Translations under genes and position numbers: made by a program
Assembly: GCA_020723665.1 (NCBI GenBank)
Contig: DYIL01000005.1
Location: 62,001 to 126,000 of the forward strand
Direction of reading: 5' to 3'
DNA length: 64,000 nt
DNA from: Methyloversatilis universalis
Lineage (GTDB): Bacteria > Pseudomonadota > Gammaproteobacteria > Methylococcales > Methylococcaceae
Shown: piece by piece, positions 37,687 to 45,881 of the stretch
Layout of the letters: each line of letters starts with the position of its first letter
Numbering within the stretch: position 1 is the first letter of the stretch
Notes under the pieces: model-generated
Databases searched by the model: none
Seen by the model: the letters and a program-made list of their open reading frames with translations, nothing else
Told to the model about the DNA's origin: nothing

Positions 37687-39830
37687 ACCAGTTCACGCCG
37701 AAGGATTTGCTGCGGCTGCGCCGGGAGATCCTGCGCGCCGCGGCCTCGCTTCACGAGCATCAAACACGCACGCATCTTGCATTTAACGCCATCGGCCGCG
37801 CGACCGCGCACGCGCAAACGCGGTTTGCGAATCGCCTGCTGGAGTTGGCTTCCCGCCCGGATGCCACGCCGGAACTCGCCGAACTCCAACGCGAGTGTCT
37901 GCGCTGGCGGCTGGTGCAGGTGCACCTCCGGCGTTATTACGAAAACCATTTGCGCGAACATGGCGAGGACTTGCGCAGGCTTTTGCATTATTTCGAGGCG
38001 GAGAGCCGCGAGCTCGCGGAAACTTTGGTCGAGAAAGAGTTGTTGGAGCGCCACCGCAAGGTGCTCGAGCGGGTCGTGCTCTCCTACGATCGTGTTATCC
38101 ACTGGCGCGAGTTCGTGGAGGAAGTCCTCTCTGAATTTCACCAGATATTCCCGTTCGATATCTTCTTCGTTGCGTTTTCGGAAAAGCACGGGCTCAGCTT
38201 GCGCCTATTCTACCCCGGTACCCCCACCGAATCCCAACGCCAGCACGTGGAAACGTGGCTTACCCACCAGGTGTTGCGCCGGCTCGGCCAATCGGACGAT
38301 GCCGTATTCGACATCGAGGTGCGGGTGCTCGATCCTGCGCCGTGGAAGATGAAGATAACGAACGAATCGATGCAGCTTTTGTGCGAACCCGTACCGGACT
38401 ACCGGCAAGGTTTGGCCGGCATTCTGGGGGTGGCGTTCGGTGTGTGTGGAGGGGTTTCCGAGCAGGAGGAGGCGGTGATTCGCTCTCTACTCGCGGTCAT
38501 GGTGATCGTGGTGGGTTCGAGCCGGGCGCTCGCGAACACGCTTCAGGAATTGGAATACTACGCCCTCCACGATCCCTTGACTCATCTGTACAACCGTCGC
38601 CATTTTCTGGCGATGTTGGATTATGAACTCGGACGCAGCCGAAGGCACCATCATCCGTTTTCGTTGGTGATGATCGACCTGGACGATTTCAAGGACATCA
38701 ATGACACCTACGGTCATCCGACGGGCGACTTGGCGCTTCAGGAAGTCGGAGAAATCCTCAGGAAGACAGTGCGTCAGGGCGATTTGGCATGTCGTCTTGG
38801 GGGGGACGAATTCGTGCTGCTACTCCCGGAAACCGCTTCGGGAGGGGCTAGGACAACCGCCCGCAAACTCCGCGAGCGATTGCGCGCGAAGGAAATCGCG
38901 ACCCAAGAGACAAGTTTCCACCTCACCTGTTCCATCGGGGTCGTCACTTACCCCGAGGACGGCGATACCTCCGAAAGCTTGCTGGCGCACCTGGATCTCG
39001 CCACTTATCAAGCCAAGCGCCGCGGCAAGGACGATGTCTGCCTCTATGGAGAAATGCGCCAAGCGGGTTTCGCCACGGGCGAGGGCGACTCGTGGAAGCT
39101 CCGCGAGGAGGCCGAAGTCTTGCGCGCCGCGCTCAAGGAGGGCAGAATCGTCCCCTACTTCCAGCCTATACTCGACGTTGGGACGGGAAGGATCGTCGCC
39201 TACGAAGTTCTGGCGCGGCTCCTCGAGGAGGAAGGCGTGGTCACGCCCGCCGGCCGTTTCATCGGGGCCATCGAAAAATATGGCCTGGGCCGGGAACTCG
39301 ATCGGCACATCATCACTGAGGCGCTGTCGGTCTTGCGGGTGAAGGGTGCGTCCACGCCACGCTTGTTCCTCAACCTTTCGGCGCAAGAAATTCAACACCG
39401 CAATGTGCTGGGATTTGCCGCGAGGCTGTGTCATCAATGGCGGATCGCGCCTAGCCAGATCGTGTTCGAATTGTTGGAACGCGACGCCGTCTCCGATATC
39501 GAGAAAGTACGCGGGTTCATCGCACAGTTGCGCAGAAAGGGTTTCGGGTTCGCGCTCGACGATTTCGGCAGCGGCTATAATTCTTTCCACTACCTGCGCG
39601 AACTGGAGTTCGATTTCGTCAAAATCGACGGGGCATTCATCCTTGGTATCGAGAATTCAACCAAGGACGAGGTGTTGGTGCGCAATCTGGTGCGCTTATG
39701 TCGGGATCTGGGAATCCAGACCGTGGCGGAGTACGTTGAAAATGAAGTTCTCTTTCGGCGGCTGCGGGAGTTGGGCGTAACGCACGTGCAGGGATACCAC
39801 ATCGGCCTGCCGCGGCCGGTGCTGGAATAA
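37683..39830 (+). CDS. Dual GGDEF/EAL cyclic-di-GMP enzyme with N-terminal helical and GAF-like region
   Basis: This 715-residue protein has no membrane segments. Residues 1-130 are highly helical, residues 135-285 look like a GAF-type sensory domain (inference from pattern only), and the GGDEF domain spans about 290-455. GGDEF is intact at 373-377, with an intact inhibitory site R364-QG-D367. The EAL domain spans about 475-715. It has EVL at 508-510 in place of EAL but keeps NLS, ELLERD, DDFGSGY, KIDG, AEYVEN and QGYHIG, so phosphodiesterase activity is possible. It is coupled by ATGA overlap to the ODP-like gene, which probably supplies the input. Output could be synthesis or breakdown of c-di-GMP. 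Confidence 0.9.
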   Translation: MNQFTPKDLLRLRREILRAAASLHEHQTRTHLAFNAIGRATAHAQTRFANRLLELASRPDATPELAELQRECLRWRLVQVHLRRYYENHLREHGEDLRRLLHYFEAESRELAETLVEKELLERHRKVLERVVLSYDRVIHWREFVEEVLSEFHQIFPFDIFFVAFSEKHGLSLRLFYPGTPTESQRQHVETWLTHQVLRRLGQSDDAVFDIEVRVLDPAPWKMKITNESMQLLCEPVPDYRQGLAGILGVAFGVCGGVSEQEEAVIRSLLAVMVIVVGSSRALANTLQELEYYALHDPLTHLYNRRHFLAMLDYELGRSRRHHHPFSLVMIDLDDFKDINDTYGHPTGDLALQEVGEILRKTVRQGDLACRLGGDEFVLLLPETASGGARTTARKLRERLRAKEIATQETSFHLTCSIGVVTYPEDGDTSESLLAHLDLATYQAKRRGKDDVCLYGEMRQAGFATGEGDSWKLREEAEVLRAALKEGRIVPYFQPILDVGTGRIVAYEVLARLLEEEGVVTPAGRFIGAIEKYGLGRELDRHIITEALSVLRVKGASTPRLFLNLSAQEIQHRNVLGFAARLCHQWRIAPSQIVFELLERDAVSDIEKVRGFIAQLRRKGFGFALDDFGSGYNSFHYLRELEFDFVKIDGAFILGIENSTKDEVLVRNLVRLCRDLGIQTVAEYVENEVLFRRLRELGVTHVQGYHIGLPRPVLE

Positions 39831-39867
39831 ACGCGTTGGCCTCGCCTGGCGAACACAACGGAGAGTT

Positions 39868-39895
39868 GAGCACCTCGAAAGACTTCGAGGTGCTC
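39868..39895 (+). terminator. Perfect 12-bp hairpin after the GGDEF/EAL gene
   Basis: GAGCACCTCGAA-AGAC-TTCGAGGTGCTC forms a perfect stem with a 4-nt loop 37 bp downstream of the stop codon. There is no T-tract. A related hairpin occurs at 61838-61861, so it may be a dispersed repeat rather than a dedicated terminator. Confidence 0.5.
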
Positions 39896-39985
39896 GTAGG
39901 GGGCAGGGATGCCCCGTCGTTTTCGGCCACGCAAGTGGTTGAAAACGTAAGCCAAGCTCAAACCGCGCTTGGATTTTTCGAGGTC

Positions 39986-40189
39986 TCAAGTTTTAATCAC
40001 GCCATTGAAGATCTCACGCGAATCGTGCTGGCGTTGCGGCGCGTCCGCCTTCATCAAGGTTAAATAAGGCACGACGAAGGTCCATTCGGAGTCCGACACA
40101 TCGCTAGGATAAGGTTTACGAGTCATCATGCTCGTAATAACCACTTCATCCAGCAAAAAGTTCATAACATGCACTAGTGGACGCATCAC
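39986..40189 (-). pseudogene. IS5-family transposase N-terminal fragment
   Basis: The 67-residue frame contains TRKPYPSDVSDSEWTFVVPY and then APQRQHDSREIFNG, the conserved N-terminal (DUF4096-type) segment of IS5-family transposases. It then stops after VIKT, whereas a full transposase would continue for about 200 residues. It has the same orientation as the remnant at 36781-36854 on the other side of the ODP-GGDEF/EAL pair. Confidence 0.8.
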
Positions 40190-40257
40190 CCATACCCATG
40201 GCTTGGGGATTCGGCAAGGTTGCCTGGGAGGTCAACGAGTTTTTGGACATCGTCTAA

Positions 40258-40400
40258 TTCCATTTCTCAATCAAAAGGAAAACGTTGTAGGCCGGAATGA
40301 GCCCTTCGACTCCGCTCAGGACAGGCCCTTCGACGTTGCTCAGGACGGGCTTATCTCGGCCTACCATTAAAGAAACTTTCTTTTTGTTCGAAAAATGGAA
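40258..40400. mobile_element. Family C MITE, copy C2 (TAA duplication)
   Basis: This 143-bp element runs from TTCCATTTCTCAATCAAAAG to TTTGTTCGAAAAATGGAA, inverted ends of about 20 bp. It is flanked by TAA at 40255-40257 and 40401-40403. It contains the GTCGAAGGG/CTCAGGACAGG core twice. Confidence 0.85.
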
Positions 40401-40552
40401 TAAGCCTAATTCAAGGATGTCACCATCTGCTTTGAACGTTCCAATCGGCAAGACTTCTTCCGGCACGTTTTCCCCGAGGGGATGTCGGGCGAATTCGTCG
40501 GCTCCGTGAAGGGGATCAATACGGCGCTCGGTACATGGCTCGGAAACGAAAA

Positions 40553-41593
40553 TCAGGAATACCGCTGCCACCACGCCGCCGGACGCGGGCCGTTTTTCGA
40601 AATGCGGGCCAGATAGCTTTCGAAGAGGAGGGCGCAGTCGCGCCAGGAGTATTGGAGAGCGTATCGACGGCAGTCTTCGGGATCGAGTTTCAACGCCTCG
40701 GTAACGGCTTTTTTTAGGTCTTCGTCGAGACAGCCGACCCGTTTGCTCAGAATCACGTCCTTCGGACCTTCCACCGGAAACGCCGCGACCGGAACGCCAG
40801 AGGCCAAAGCTTCCAACATCACCAGACCGAAGGTATCGGTCCGGCTCGGAAAAACGAAGACGTCGGCGGCCGCGAGATAGCGGGCGAGTTCCTCGCCGTA
40901 CTTGTAACCGACGAAGCGAACTTCAGGATGTTTTTTCTCAAGCTCCTCCCTTTGCGGTCCATCGCCGACCACGTATTTGGTGCCCGGCAGATCCAGTTCC
41001 AGGAATGCCTCGACATTCTTTTCGATCGCCAGCCGGCCGGCGTAGAGGAGAATGGGGCGGGCATCGGGAAGAAAATCCTTGCCTCGTGGGCGGAACAGTT
41101 CCGTGTCCACTCCGCGCGACCACAACACCGGATTCTTGAAGCCCCGCGCCTTGAGTTCCTCCAACAAGGTCGGCGTCGCGGTCATCAGGCGCACGCTCTC
41201 GCCGTGAAACCAGCGCAGAAAGGCATAGCCGACAGCGAGCGGTAGACCGGTGCGGAGATGGATGTATTCGGCGAAGCGGGTGTGGAAAGAGCTCGTGAAG
41301 GGTAGCCCGCGCCGTTTGCAATAACTTCGAGCGGCCATCCCCAGCGGGCCTTCGGTGGCGATATGAATGGCATCGGGTTGGAATTGATCGAGCCGGGCGC
41401 GGAGTTTCGGTCCACAGCCCAGCGCCAGCCGGATTTCGGGATAGCTCGGACAGGGCCAGTTGCGAAACTGATCGGGCGTAAAGGTTTCGACCGTGTGTCC
41501 GATGGCGCGAAGCTGCTCGCAAATCGTGCGGAGCGTGGTGACCACGCCGTTAGTTTGTGGTGACCAGGCGTCCGTGATCAGGGCGAGTTTCAA
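40553..41593 (-). CDS. GT4-family glycosyltransferase
   Basis: The TTG at 41593 (MKLALITDAWSPQTNGVV) matches the usual start of this GT4 subgroup and gives 346 residues; the longer frame upstream overlaps the phosphoesterase gene. Other marks are FTSSFHTRFAEYIHLRTG, LLYAGRLAIEKNVEAFLEL and the EX7E region SRTDTFGLVMLEALASG. It overlaps the preceding LpxH-like gene by 44 bp, forming a two-gene unit seen in many gammaproteobacteria. The acceptor is probably a membrane lipid such as diacylglycerol or phosphatidylinositol-type, but this cannot be read from sequence. Confidence 0.85.
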   Translation of the reverse strand: MKLALITDAWSPQTNGVVTTLRTICEQLRAIGHTVETFTPDQFRNWPCPSYPEIRLALGCGPKLRARLDQFQPDAIHIATEGPLGMAARSYCKRRGLPFTSSFHTRFAEYIHLRTGLPLAVGYAFLRWFHGESVRLMTATPTLLEELKARGFKNPVLWSRGVDTELFRPRGKDFLPDARPILLYAGRLAIEKNVEAFLELDLPGTKYVVGDGPQREELEKKHPEVRFVGYKYGEELARYLAAADVFVFPSRTDTFGLVMLEALASGVPVAAFPVEGPKDVILSKRVGCLDEDLKKAVTEALKLDPEDCRRYALQYSWRDCALLFESYLARISKNGPRPAAWWQRYS

Positions 41594-42359
41594 GCGCGGA
41601 ATCCTCAAGGAGTTGAGTGCTTTCTTCCAGCCAGCGGATGACGGACAGGGTGCCGGCATGGCTTTCGGCCAGGGCGGTGCAGCTTTCCACCCAATCGCCG
41701 CAGTTGGCGTACAGCGTGCCGTGTTCGGCGGTCCGAATGGTTGCATGGTGAATGTGGCCGCAAATCACGCCGTCCAGCTTCTGTTCGTGGGCTTCGTGGA
41801 TCAGCGCCCGCTCGAAATCGAAGATGAAGTTCACGGCGTTCTTCACCCTGTGCTTGATGTAGGCCGACATCGACCAGTAGGGAAAGCCGAGAATGCGGCG
41901 GACCTGATTGAACCAGCGGTTGACCTCGATCAGGAAGTCGTAGGCGCCGCTGCCGAGAACGGCCAGCCAGCGGCTGGAGCACACCACGCCGTCGAACTCG
42001 TCGCCGTGCAGCACCAGAAGCCGACGTCCGGTGGCCGTTTCGTGGACTGCCCGGGCGTGGATCTCGATCCCGTTGAATACGGTGCCGATATAGCCGCGGA
42101 AGACTTCGTCGTGATTGCCCGGGATGTAGATCACCCGTGTGCCCCGCGCCGCCATCGCCATGACGACGCGTACGATCTCGTTGTGCAGGCGGGGCCAGTA
42201 AAAGCCGCTTTTCAGCTTCCAGAAATCGATGATGTCGCCTACCAGATAGAGGTGTTCGCATTCGATGTGTCGCAGGAAATCAAGGAGGTACTCGTCCTTG
42301 CAGCCCCTCGTTCCGAGATGTACGTCGGAAATCCAAATGGTACGGTATTTCAGCTTCAT
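41550..42359 (-). CDS. LpxH-like metallophosphoesterase (UDP-2,3-diacylglucosamine diphosphatase family)
   Basis: This 269-residue calcineurin-like phosphoesterase has the full set of metal-binding motifs: ISDVHLG, GDIIDFW, GNHDE, LHGDEFD and GHIHHA. LpxH enzymes hydrolyse UDP-2,3-diacylglucosamine to lipid X in lipid A synthesis. This version is longer than E. coli LpxH (240) and is paired with a GT4 transferase, as are many LpxH-like paralogues whose substrate is a different lipid pyrophosphate. I would not assign lpxH without knowing whether another copy exists. Confidence 0.82.
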   Translation of the reverse strand: MKLKYRTIWISDVHLGTRGCKDEYLLDFLRHIECEHLYLVGDIIDFWKLKSGFYWPRLHNEIVRVVMAMAARGTRVIYIPGNHDEVFRGYIGTVFNGIEIHARAVHETATGRRLLVLHGDEFDGVVCSSRWLAVLGSGAYDFLIEVNRWFNQVRRILGFPYWSMSAYIKHRVKNAVNFIFDFERALIHEAHEQKLDGVICGHIHHATIRTAEHGTLYANCGDWVESCTALAESHAGTLSVIRWLEESTQLLEDSALETRPDHGRLVTTN

Positions 42360-42399
42360 GGATTACCCTTGCAGCGGTTGAAGCGAGCGAAGACCTTTT

Positions 42400-42590
42400 G
42401 GAAGCTTCTGAACAAGTTGATTCCGTTCACGCCCTTCGACAGGCTCCCGCCTGCTGCAGGCAGGAGCCTGTCGAAGGACTTAGAGCCTATCCCGATAGGC
42501 TTAAGAAACCCTCCGACAAGCCTGTCCTGAGATAAGTCGAAGGGCTCAGGGCGAACGGCCTATTGGGATAGGCTCTTAACCAGAGCTCCC
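42400..42590. mobile_element. Short family A element interrupted by family B copy
   Basis: The left terminus GGAAGCTTCTGAACAAG (42400) continues with the same body as the 82-bp copy at 60207-60288 up to GTCGAAGGACTT. At that point a B element is inserted, after which the expected A right terminus resumes as AACCAGAGCTCCC (to 42590). The outer flanks (TTTT and TTAT) no longer match. Confidence 0.8.
42483..42575. repeat. Family B element, copy B4, nested in family A (TTA duplication)
   Basis: The 93-bp element begins GAGCCTATCCCGATAGGC and ends GCCTATTGGGATAGGCTC and is flanked by TTA at 42480-42482 and 42576-42578. Removing it with one TTA restores the continuous family A sequence GACTTAACCAGAG, which confirms both boundaries and the 3-bp duplication. 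Confidence 0.88.
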
Positions 42591-42600
42591 TTATGATCAG

Positions 42601-42733
42601 GCCCGTAAATACCTTCCTGGTGTTTCGGGCCGCCGCCCAGGCCGGTATGCGCTTAGGCCTGGTCTTATGCGGCTTGTTGCCGCGCCGGGGCGTCCCTGCC
42701 CCGGATTAACCCGGCCGATATCTGCAGGCCGGG
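42601..42733. repeat. Row of five consecutive hairpins
   Basis: Five separate stem-loops follow one another: GCCCG...CGGGC (42601-42630), CCAGGCC/GGCCTGG (42637-42662), GCGGC/GCCGC (42669-42683), CCGGGGC/GCCCCGG (42685-42704) and CCCGGCC/GGCCGGG (42710-42733). The architecture is like the 24142-24691 element, without recognisable terminal repeats. It lies downstream of the olsA-like gene. Confidence 0.65.
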
Positions 42734-42772
42734 TCAATAATGCGTGCTTCTTGAAGCGCGCCGACGAAGCGG

Positions 42773-43552
42773 TTACGACCTGTTGAGACCCACGCAACGG
42801 GACGGCGCCCCGGTTCCCAGCACGGTCATGATCTGTCGACGGGTGATCCTAGCGAGTGTATTCGGACCCATGCCCGGCAGAATCGCAGGGCAATAGCAGA
42901 GGTGAAGATCGATCCGATCGAGCTTGAGGATACCGAGGAGGTGCGGTAGAAACGCGTCCTCGCCGACAAACGGAGCGTATCGCGCCGCTTCGCCCTCGTA
43001 ACGCAGGGCGAGTGCCTGGACGTGGGTTCCCGCCTGCTGCGCCGGGCGGAACAGCTTGCTTTGGAAGGTCAGCACCCGGTTGCCCGTGGAGGTCGTGCCT
43101 TCGGGGAACAGCACGAGCCGTTTGCCCTGACGTAACCGCCATACCATCCGTTCGGCCACCACGGCGCTCTGCGCGGCATCGCCCCGTTGAACGAAGAGCG
43201 TACCGATTCGTTTCGCGAGATAGCCGAGAACGGGCCAGTCGGCGACTTCGCGTTTGGCGATGAACAAACAGGGGCCTTGCGCGCCGATGGCGATGATGTC
43301 CAGCCAAGAAATGTGGTTGGCGACGATCAACCCGGCGAGCGGATCGGGCCGACCGTGGATGTGGAGACGCAGATTGAGAATCCGGCAAACGGCGCGATTC
43401 CAGGTCACCACGATGGCGTCGTTCCATTGGGTCGCCCGCCTCCCCGCCAGAAAGATCCGCGCTGCCGGCATGAGCACGCTGACGGCTACGACGCCTGCCG
43501 CGAACATGGCGGCGACCGCCAGAACCCTAAACCACTGCCGCCAGCGCTGCAT
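42773..43552 (-). CDS. olsA: 1-acyl-glycerol-phosphate/lyso-ornithine-lipid acyltransferase (OlsA/PlsC-like)
   Basis: From ATG 43552 (MQRWRQWFRVLAV) this 259-residue protein has an N-terminal membrane helix and the PlsC acyltransferase boxes: NHISWLD (catalytic NHxxxxD) and FPEGTTSTGNRV. It overlaps the upstream olsB-like gene by 26 bp. OlsA esterifies lyso-ornithine lipid; adjacency to the N-acyltransferase gene is the reason for preferring this over a general PlsC. Confidence 0.82.
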   Translation of the reverse strand: MQRWRQWFRVLAVAAMFAAGVVAVSVLMPAARIFLAGRRATQWNDAIVVTWNRAVCRILNLRLHIHGRPDPLAGLIVANHISWLDIIAIGAQGPCLFIAKREVADWPVLGYLAKRIGTLFVQRGDAAQSAVVAERMVWRLRQGKRLVLFPEGTTSTGNRVLTFQSKLFRPAQQAGTHVQALALRYEGEAARYAPFVGEDAFLPHLLGILKLDRIDLHLCYCPAILPGMGPNTLARITRRQIMTVLGTGAPSRCVGLNRS

Positions 43553-44318
43553 GCGTATTTTCCTGTTTGCTGGCGATGAAACGCTTCTCGTAGCGGGCCT
43601 GCATACGGGAAAGCTCCAGCAGGATGAATACGTCCATGACATTGAAGTCCTCGTCCCAAAAAGGATCGCCCAAAACCCAGCAGCCCAGCCTCAGATAGGC
43701 CTGCAACAGAGGAGGAATGCCGCTTTCGTCCTGAACACAGCGCTTATGTTCGGGCACCGGCTTTCGTGCCTTCACCATCAGTTCGGCCGGGCCGAACTGG
43801 CTCGGCTCGATCCGGCGGTAAACCGCGTCGATCGCGAAGCCGCTGGGTCCCGGCGGGATGCTGGCGCATCCCATCAGATAATCGAAACGACCGTTGTAGA
43901 CATAGTTCGCGAGTCCGTTCCACAAGGTCCCTAGAACCACGCTGCCGCGATGGGACGGATCGACGCAGGTGCGGCCGATTTCGAGAAAACGTCCGGGCAG
44001 AGCCAGAACCCTGTCGAGATGGAATTCACTCTCGGAATAAAACCGCCCCAGCCGCGCCGCCTGAAGATCGCTCAGCAGACGGGTACAGGCGACGATCTTT
44101 CCGGTTTGGGTGTCGCGTACCAGCAAGTGGTCGCAGTAGTCGTCGATCTCGTCATCATCGAGACCCTCGATCCTGGAGTGCAGGCGAGCTCCCATCTCTT
44201 CGACGAACACTTGGTAGCGCAGGCTCTGGGTCGCGCGGATGGTCGCCGTATCGTGGGCAAGTTCTGTGACGTAGCGGCGAGGGCGGGACGAGATAGAAAT
44301 GGCGTCTTGTGCTGACAT
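43527..44318 (-). CDS. olsB: L-ornithine N-alpha-acyltransferase (OlsB-like GNAT)
   Basis: This 263-residue acetyltransferase-fold protein is of the OlsB/hemolysin-family type, which transfers a 3-hydroxyacyl group from ACP to ornithine. Recognisable blocks are SLRYQVFVEEMGA near residue 32, IDDYCDHLLVRD, and FLEIGRTCVDPSHRGSVVL carrying the acyl-donor binding loop. With olsA it would make ornithine lipid, a phosphorus-free membrane lipid often used under phosphate limitation. No Pho box was recognised upstream. Confidence 0.85.
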   Translation of the reverse strand: MSAQDAISISSRPRRYVTELAHDTATIRATQSLRYQVFVEEMGARLHSRIEGLDDDEIDDYCDHLLVRDTQTGKIVACTRLLSDLQAARLGRFYSESEFHLDRVLALPGRFLEIGRTCVDPSHRGSVVLGTLWNGLANYVYNGRFDYLMGCASIPPGPSGFAIDAVYRRIEPSQFGPAELMVKARKPVPEHKRCVQDESGIPPLLQAYLRLGCWVLGDPFWDEDFNVMDVFILLELSRMQARYEKRFIASKQENTHAALAAVV

Positions 44319-44734
44319 GCAAGCTTTCCGTCTGTGCTTCGATGGAGAAGCACTTTACGGGGCTGGTATGACGCGGATATTGCGGTTGGGTGACGAAATG
44401 ATGACAGCCGTTGGAGTTTCAAGGGGGTATGGCGGAGTGGCGAAGTTAGCGTTTCAATTTCCGGGGGTGTCACATTAATTCCATTTTCGAACAAAAAGAA
44501 AATTTCTTTAATGGTACGTCGGGATAAGCCTGTCCTGAGCGGAGTCGAAGGGCTTATTCCGGCCTACAATGTTTTCCTTTTGATTGAGAAATGGAATAAG
44601 ACCTCCCGGTCCCAGTTGGACGGCTGTCGGTTCGTTTCCGGAAGAGTGGGACATGGATTTGGGATGCAAAGTGGCTCGGCGGCGCCGGTGGCATCAAGTT
44701 TGGCCGTACTCTCCCGGATCCGGTGGACCGACTT
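44319..44734. other. Intergenic region between olsB and degP-like genes
   Basis: This 416-bp region contains the olsB upstream region and the family C copy C3. The remaining 138 bp up to the degP-like stop codon shows no gene, and no clear terminator was found. Confidence 0.5.
44479..44596. mobile_element. Family C MITE, copy C3 (TAA duplication)
   Basis: A 118-bp element with ends TTCCATTTTCGAACAAAAAG and CTTTTGATTGAGAAATGGAA, in inverse orientation to C2 and C4. It is flanked by TAA at 44476-44478 and 44597-44599. Confidence 0.85.
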
Positions 44735-45865
44735 TTAGGTGCCCGCCTGCAACTGCACGGCAACATCCACTGTCATGTCGCCGCGCCGTATCGAAAGGCG
44801 CACCGTTTGGCCGATCCGGTAGTCGTCGAGAAGGGAGGAAAGCTTGCCGACACTATCGACCGGCTTGCCTTCCACGGCGGTGATCACATCTCCCGGTATC
44901 ATGCGGCCGTCGGGTGTTATGGTGGCGCCCTTGAGTCCGGCCGCTTCGGCGGCGGAACCCGGGTTCACCTTCAACACGAAAACGCCTTTGATTCCCAAAC
45001 GGCGAACCGCCATTTGGTTGAGGCTTTCGTCCACGGCGATGCCCAGCACCGGCCGTGTGTAATGGCCGCGAGTGATGAGCTGGGGCACGACGCGGTTGAT
45101 GGTATCCACCGGCACTGCAAAGCCGACCCCGGAAAACGCCCCGGAAGGGCTGTAGATCGCGGTATTGATGCCGATCAGCCGGCCGGCGGAATCCAACAGC
45201 GGGCCGCCGGAATTGCCGGGGTTGATGGCGGCGTCGGTCTGGATCAGATGCTCGATGGTGGCGCCGCTTTCCTCGCTGAGCGAGCGATCCAACGCCGAGA
45301 CGATGCCAGTGGTGAGTGTCCAGTCCAAACCGAAAGGGTTGCCGATGGCGAACACCTTCTGGCCCACGCGCAAATCGTAACTGGTGCCTACCGGCAGCGG
45401 TGGCGGCGCATCGGTGCCGGCCGGGATCTTCAACACGGCAAGATCATGAGCTTTGCTGGTGCCTACCAAGGAAGCGTTGTACTCACGTCCGTCGGCCAGC
45501 TTCACCGTAGCCCCGCTGGCACCCTCGATCACGTGAAAATTGGTGACCACATGGCCTCTTTCGTCCCAAACGAAGCCGGAACCGGTTCCCCGCGGGATGC
45601 TGAATATGTTTCGTGTCCACGGATCCATGACCCTTTGCAAGGTGGAGATATAGACCACCGAGTTCTTGGTACGCTCGAACATGTCGATAGTGGCCTGTTC
45701 CTCGAGCGAAAGCGCGCCGCGCGGGGTCACGGGCCTGACGCCGCTTCCTTTGTCCCACGTGGCGGGACCTTCGGCACGAACGCAGGACAAGAACAGCAAG
45801 ATAGCGAGTGAGCCGGCGCTCTTAACCGAAATCCGGATCAAATTGCTGTAGCGGATGATACCCAT
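44735..45865 (-). CDS. degP: DegP/DegQ-type periplasmic serine protease with one PDZ domain
   Basis: From ATG 45865 this 376-residue protein has a signal peptide (SLAILLFLSCVRA), a trypsin-like domain with catalytic H111 (NFHVIEG), D141 (AHDLAVLKI) and S219 (NPGNSGGPL), and a single C-terminal PDZ domain (about residues 272-370). The Shine-Dalgarno AAGGAG (complement of 45874-45879) is 8 bases from ATG 45865; a GTG at 45874 is too close to it. The AAGG of this ribosome-binding site lies at the very edge of the A2 element. One PDZ and soluble export resemble the DegP proteins of stress-tolerance islands. It follows ftsH on the same strand. Confidence 0.88.
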   Translation of the reverse strand: MGIIRYSNLIRISVKSAGSLAILLFLSCVRAEGPATWDKGSGVRPVTPRGALSLEEQATIDMFERTKNSVVYISTLQRVMDPWTRNIFSIPRGTGSGFVWDERGHVVTNFHVIEGASGATVKLADGREYNASLVGTSKAHDLAVLKIPAGTDAPPPLPVGTSYDLRVGQKVFAIGNPFGLDWTLTTGIVSALDRSLSEESGATIEHLIQTDAAINPGNSGGPLLDSAGRLIGINTAIYSPSGAFSGVGFAVPVDTINRVVPQLITRGHYTRPVLGIAVDESLNQMAVRRLGIKGVFVLKVNPGSAAEAAGLKGATITPDGRMIPGDVITAVEGKPVDSVGKLSSLLDDYRIGQTVRLSIRRGDMTVDVAVQLQAGT

Positions 45866-45881
45866 ATACGTCACTCCTTAA

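Larger units (their letters stand above)
39831..40552. other. Intergenic region with repeats and transposase remnant
   Basis: This 722-bp region between the GGDEF/EAL gene and a convergent glycosyltransferase gene holds a strong hairpin (39868-39895), an IS5-type transposase fragment and the family C copy C2. The stretch 40404-40552 shows nothing recognisable. Confidence 0.6.
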
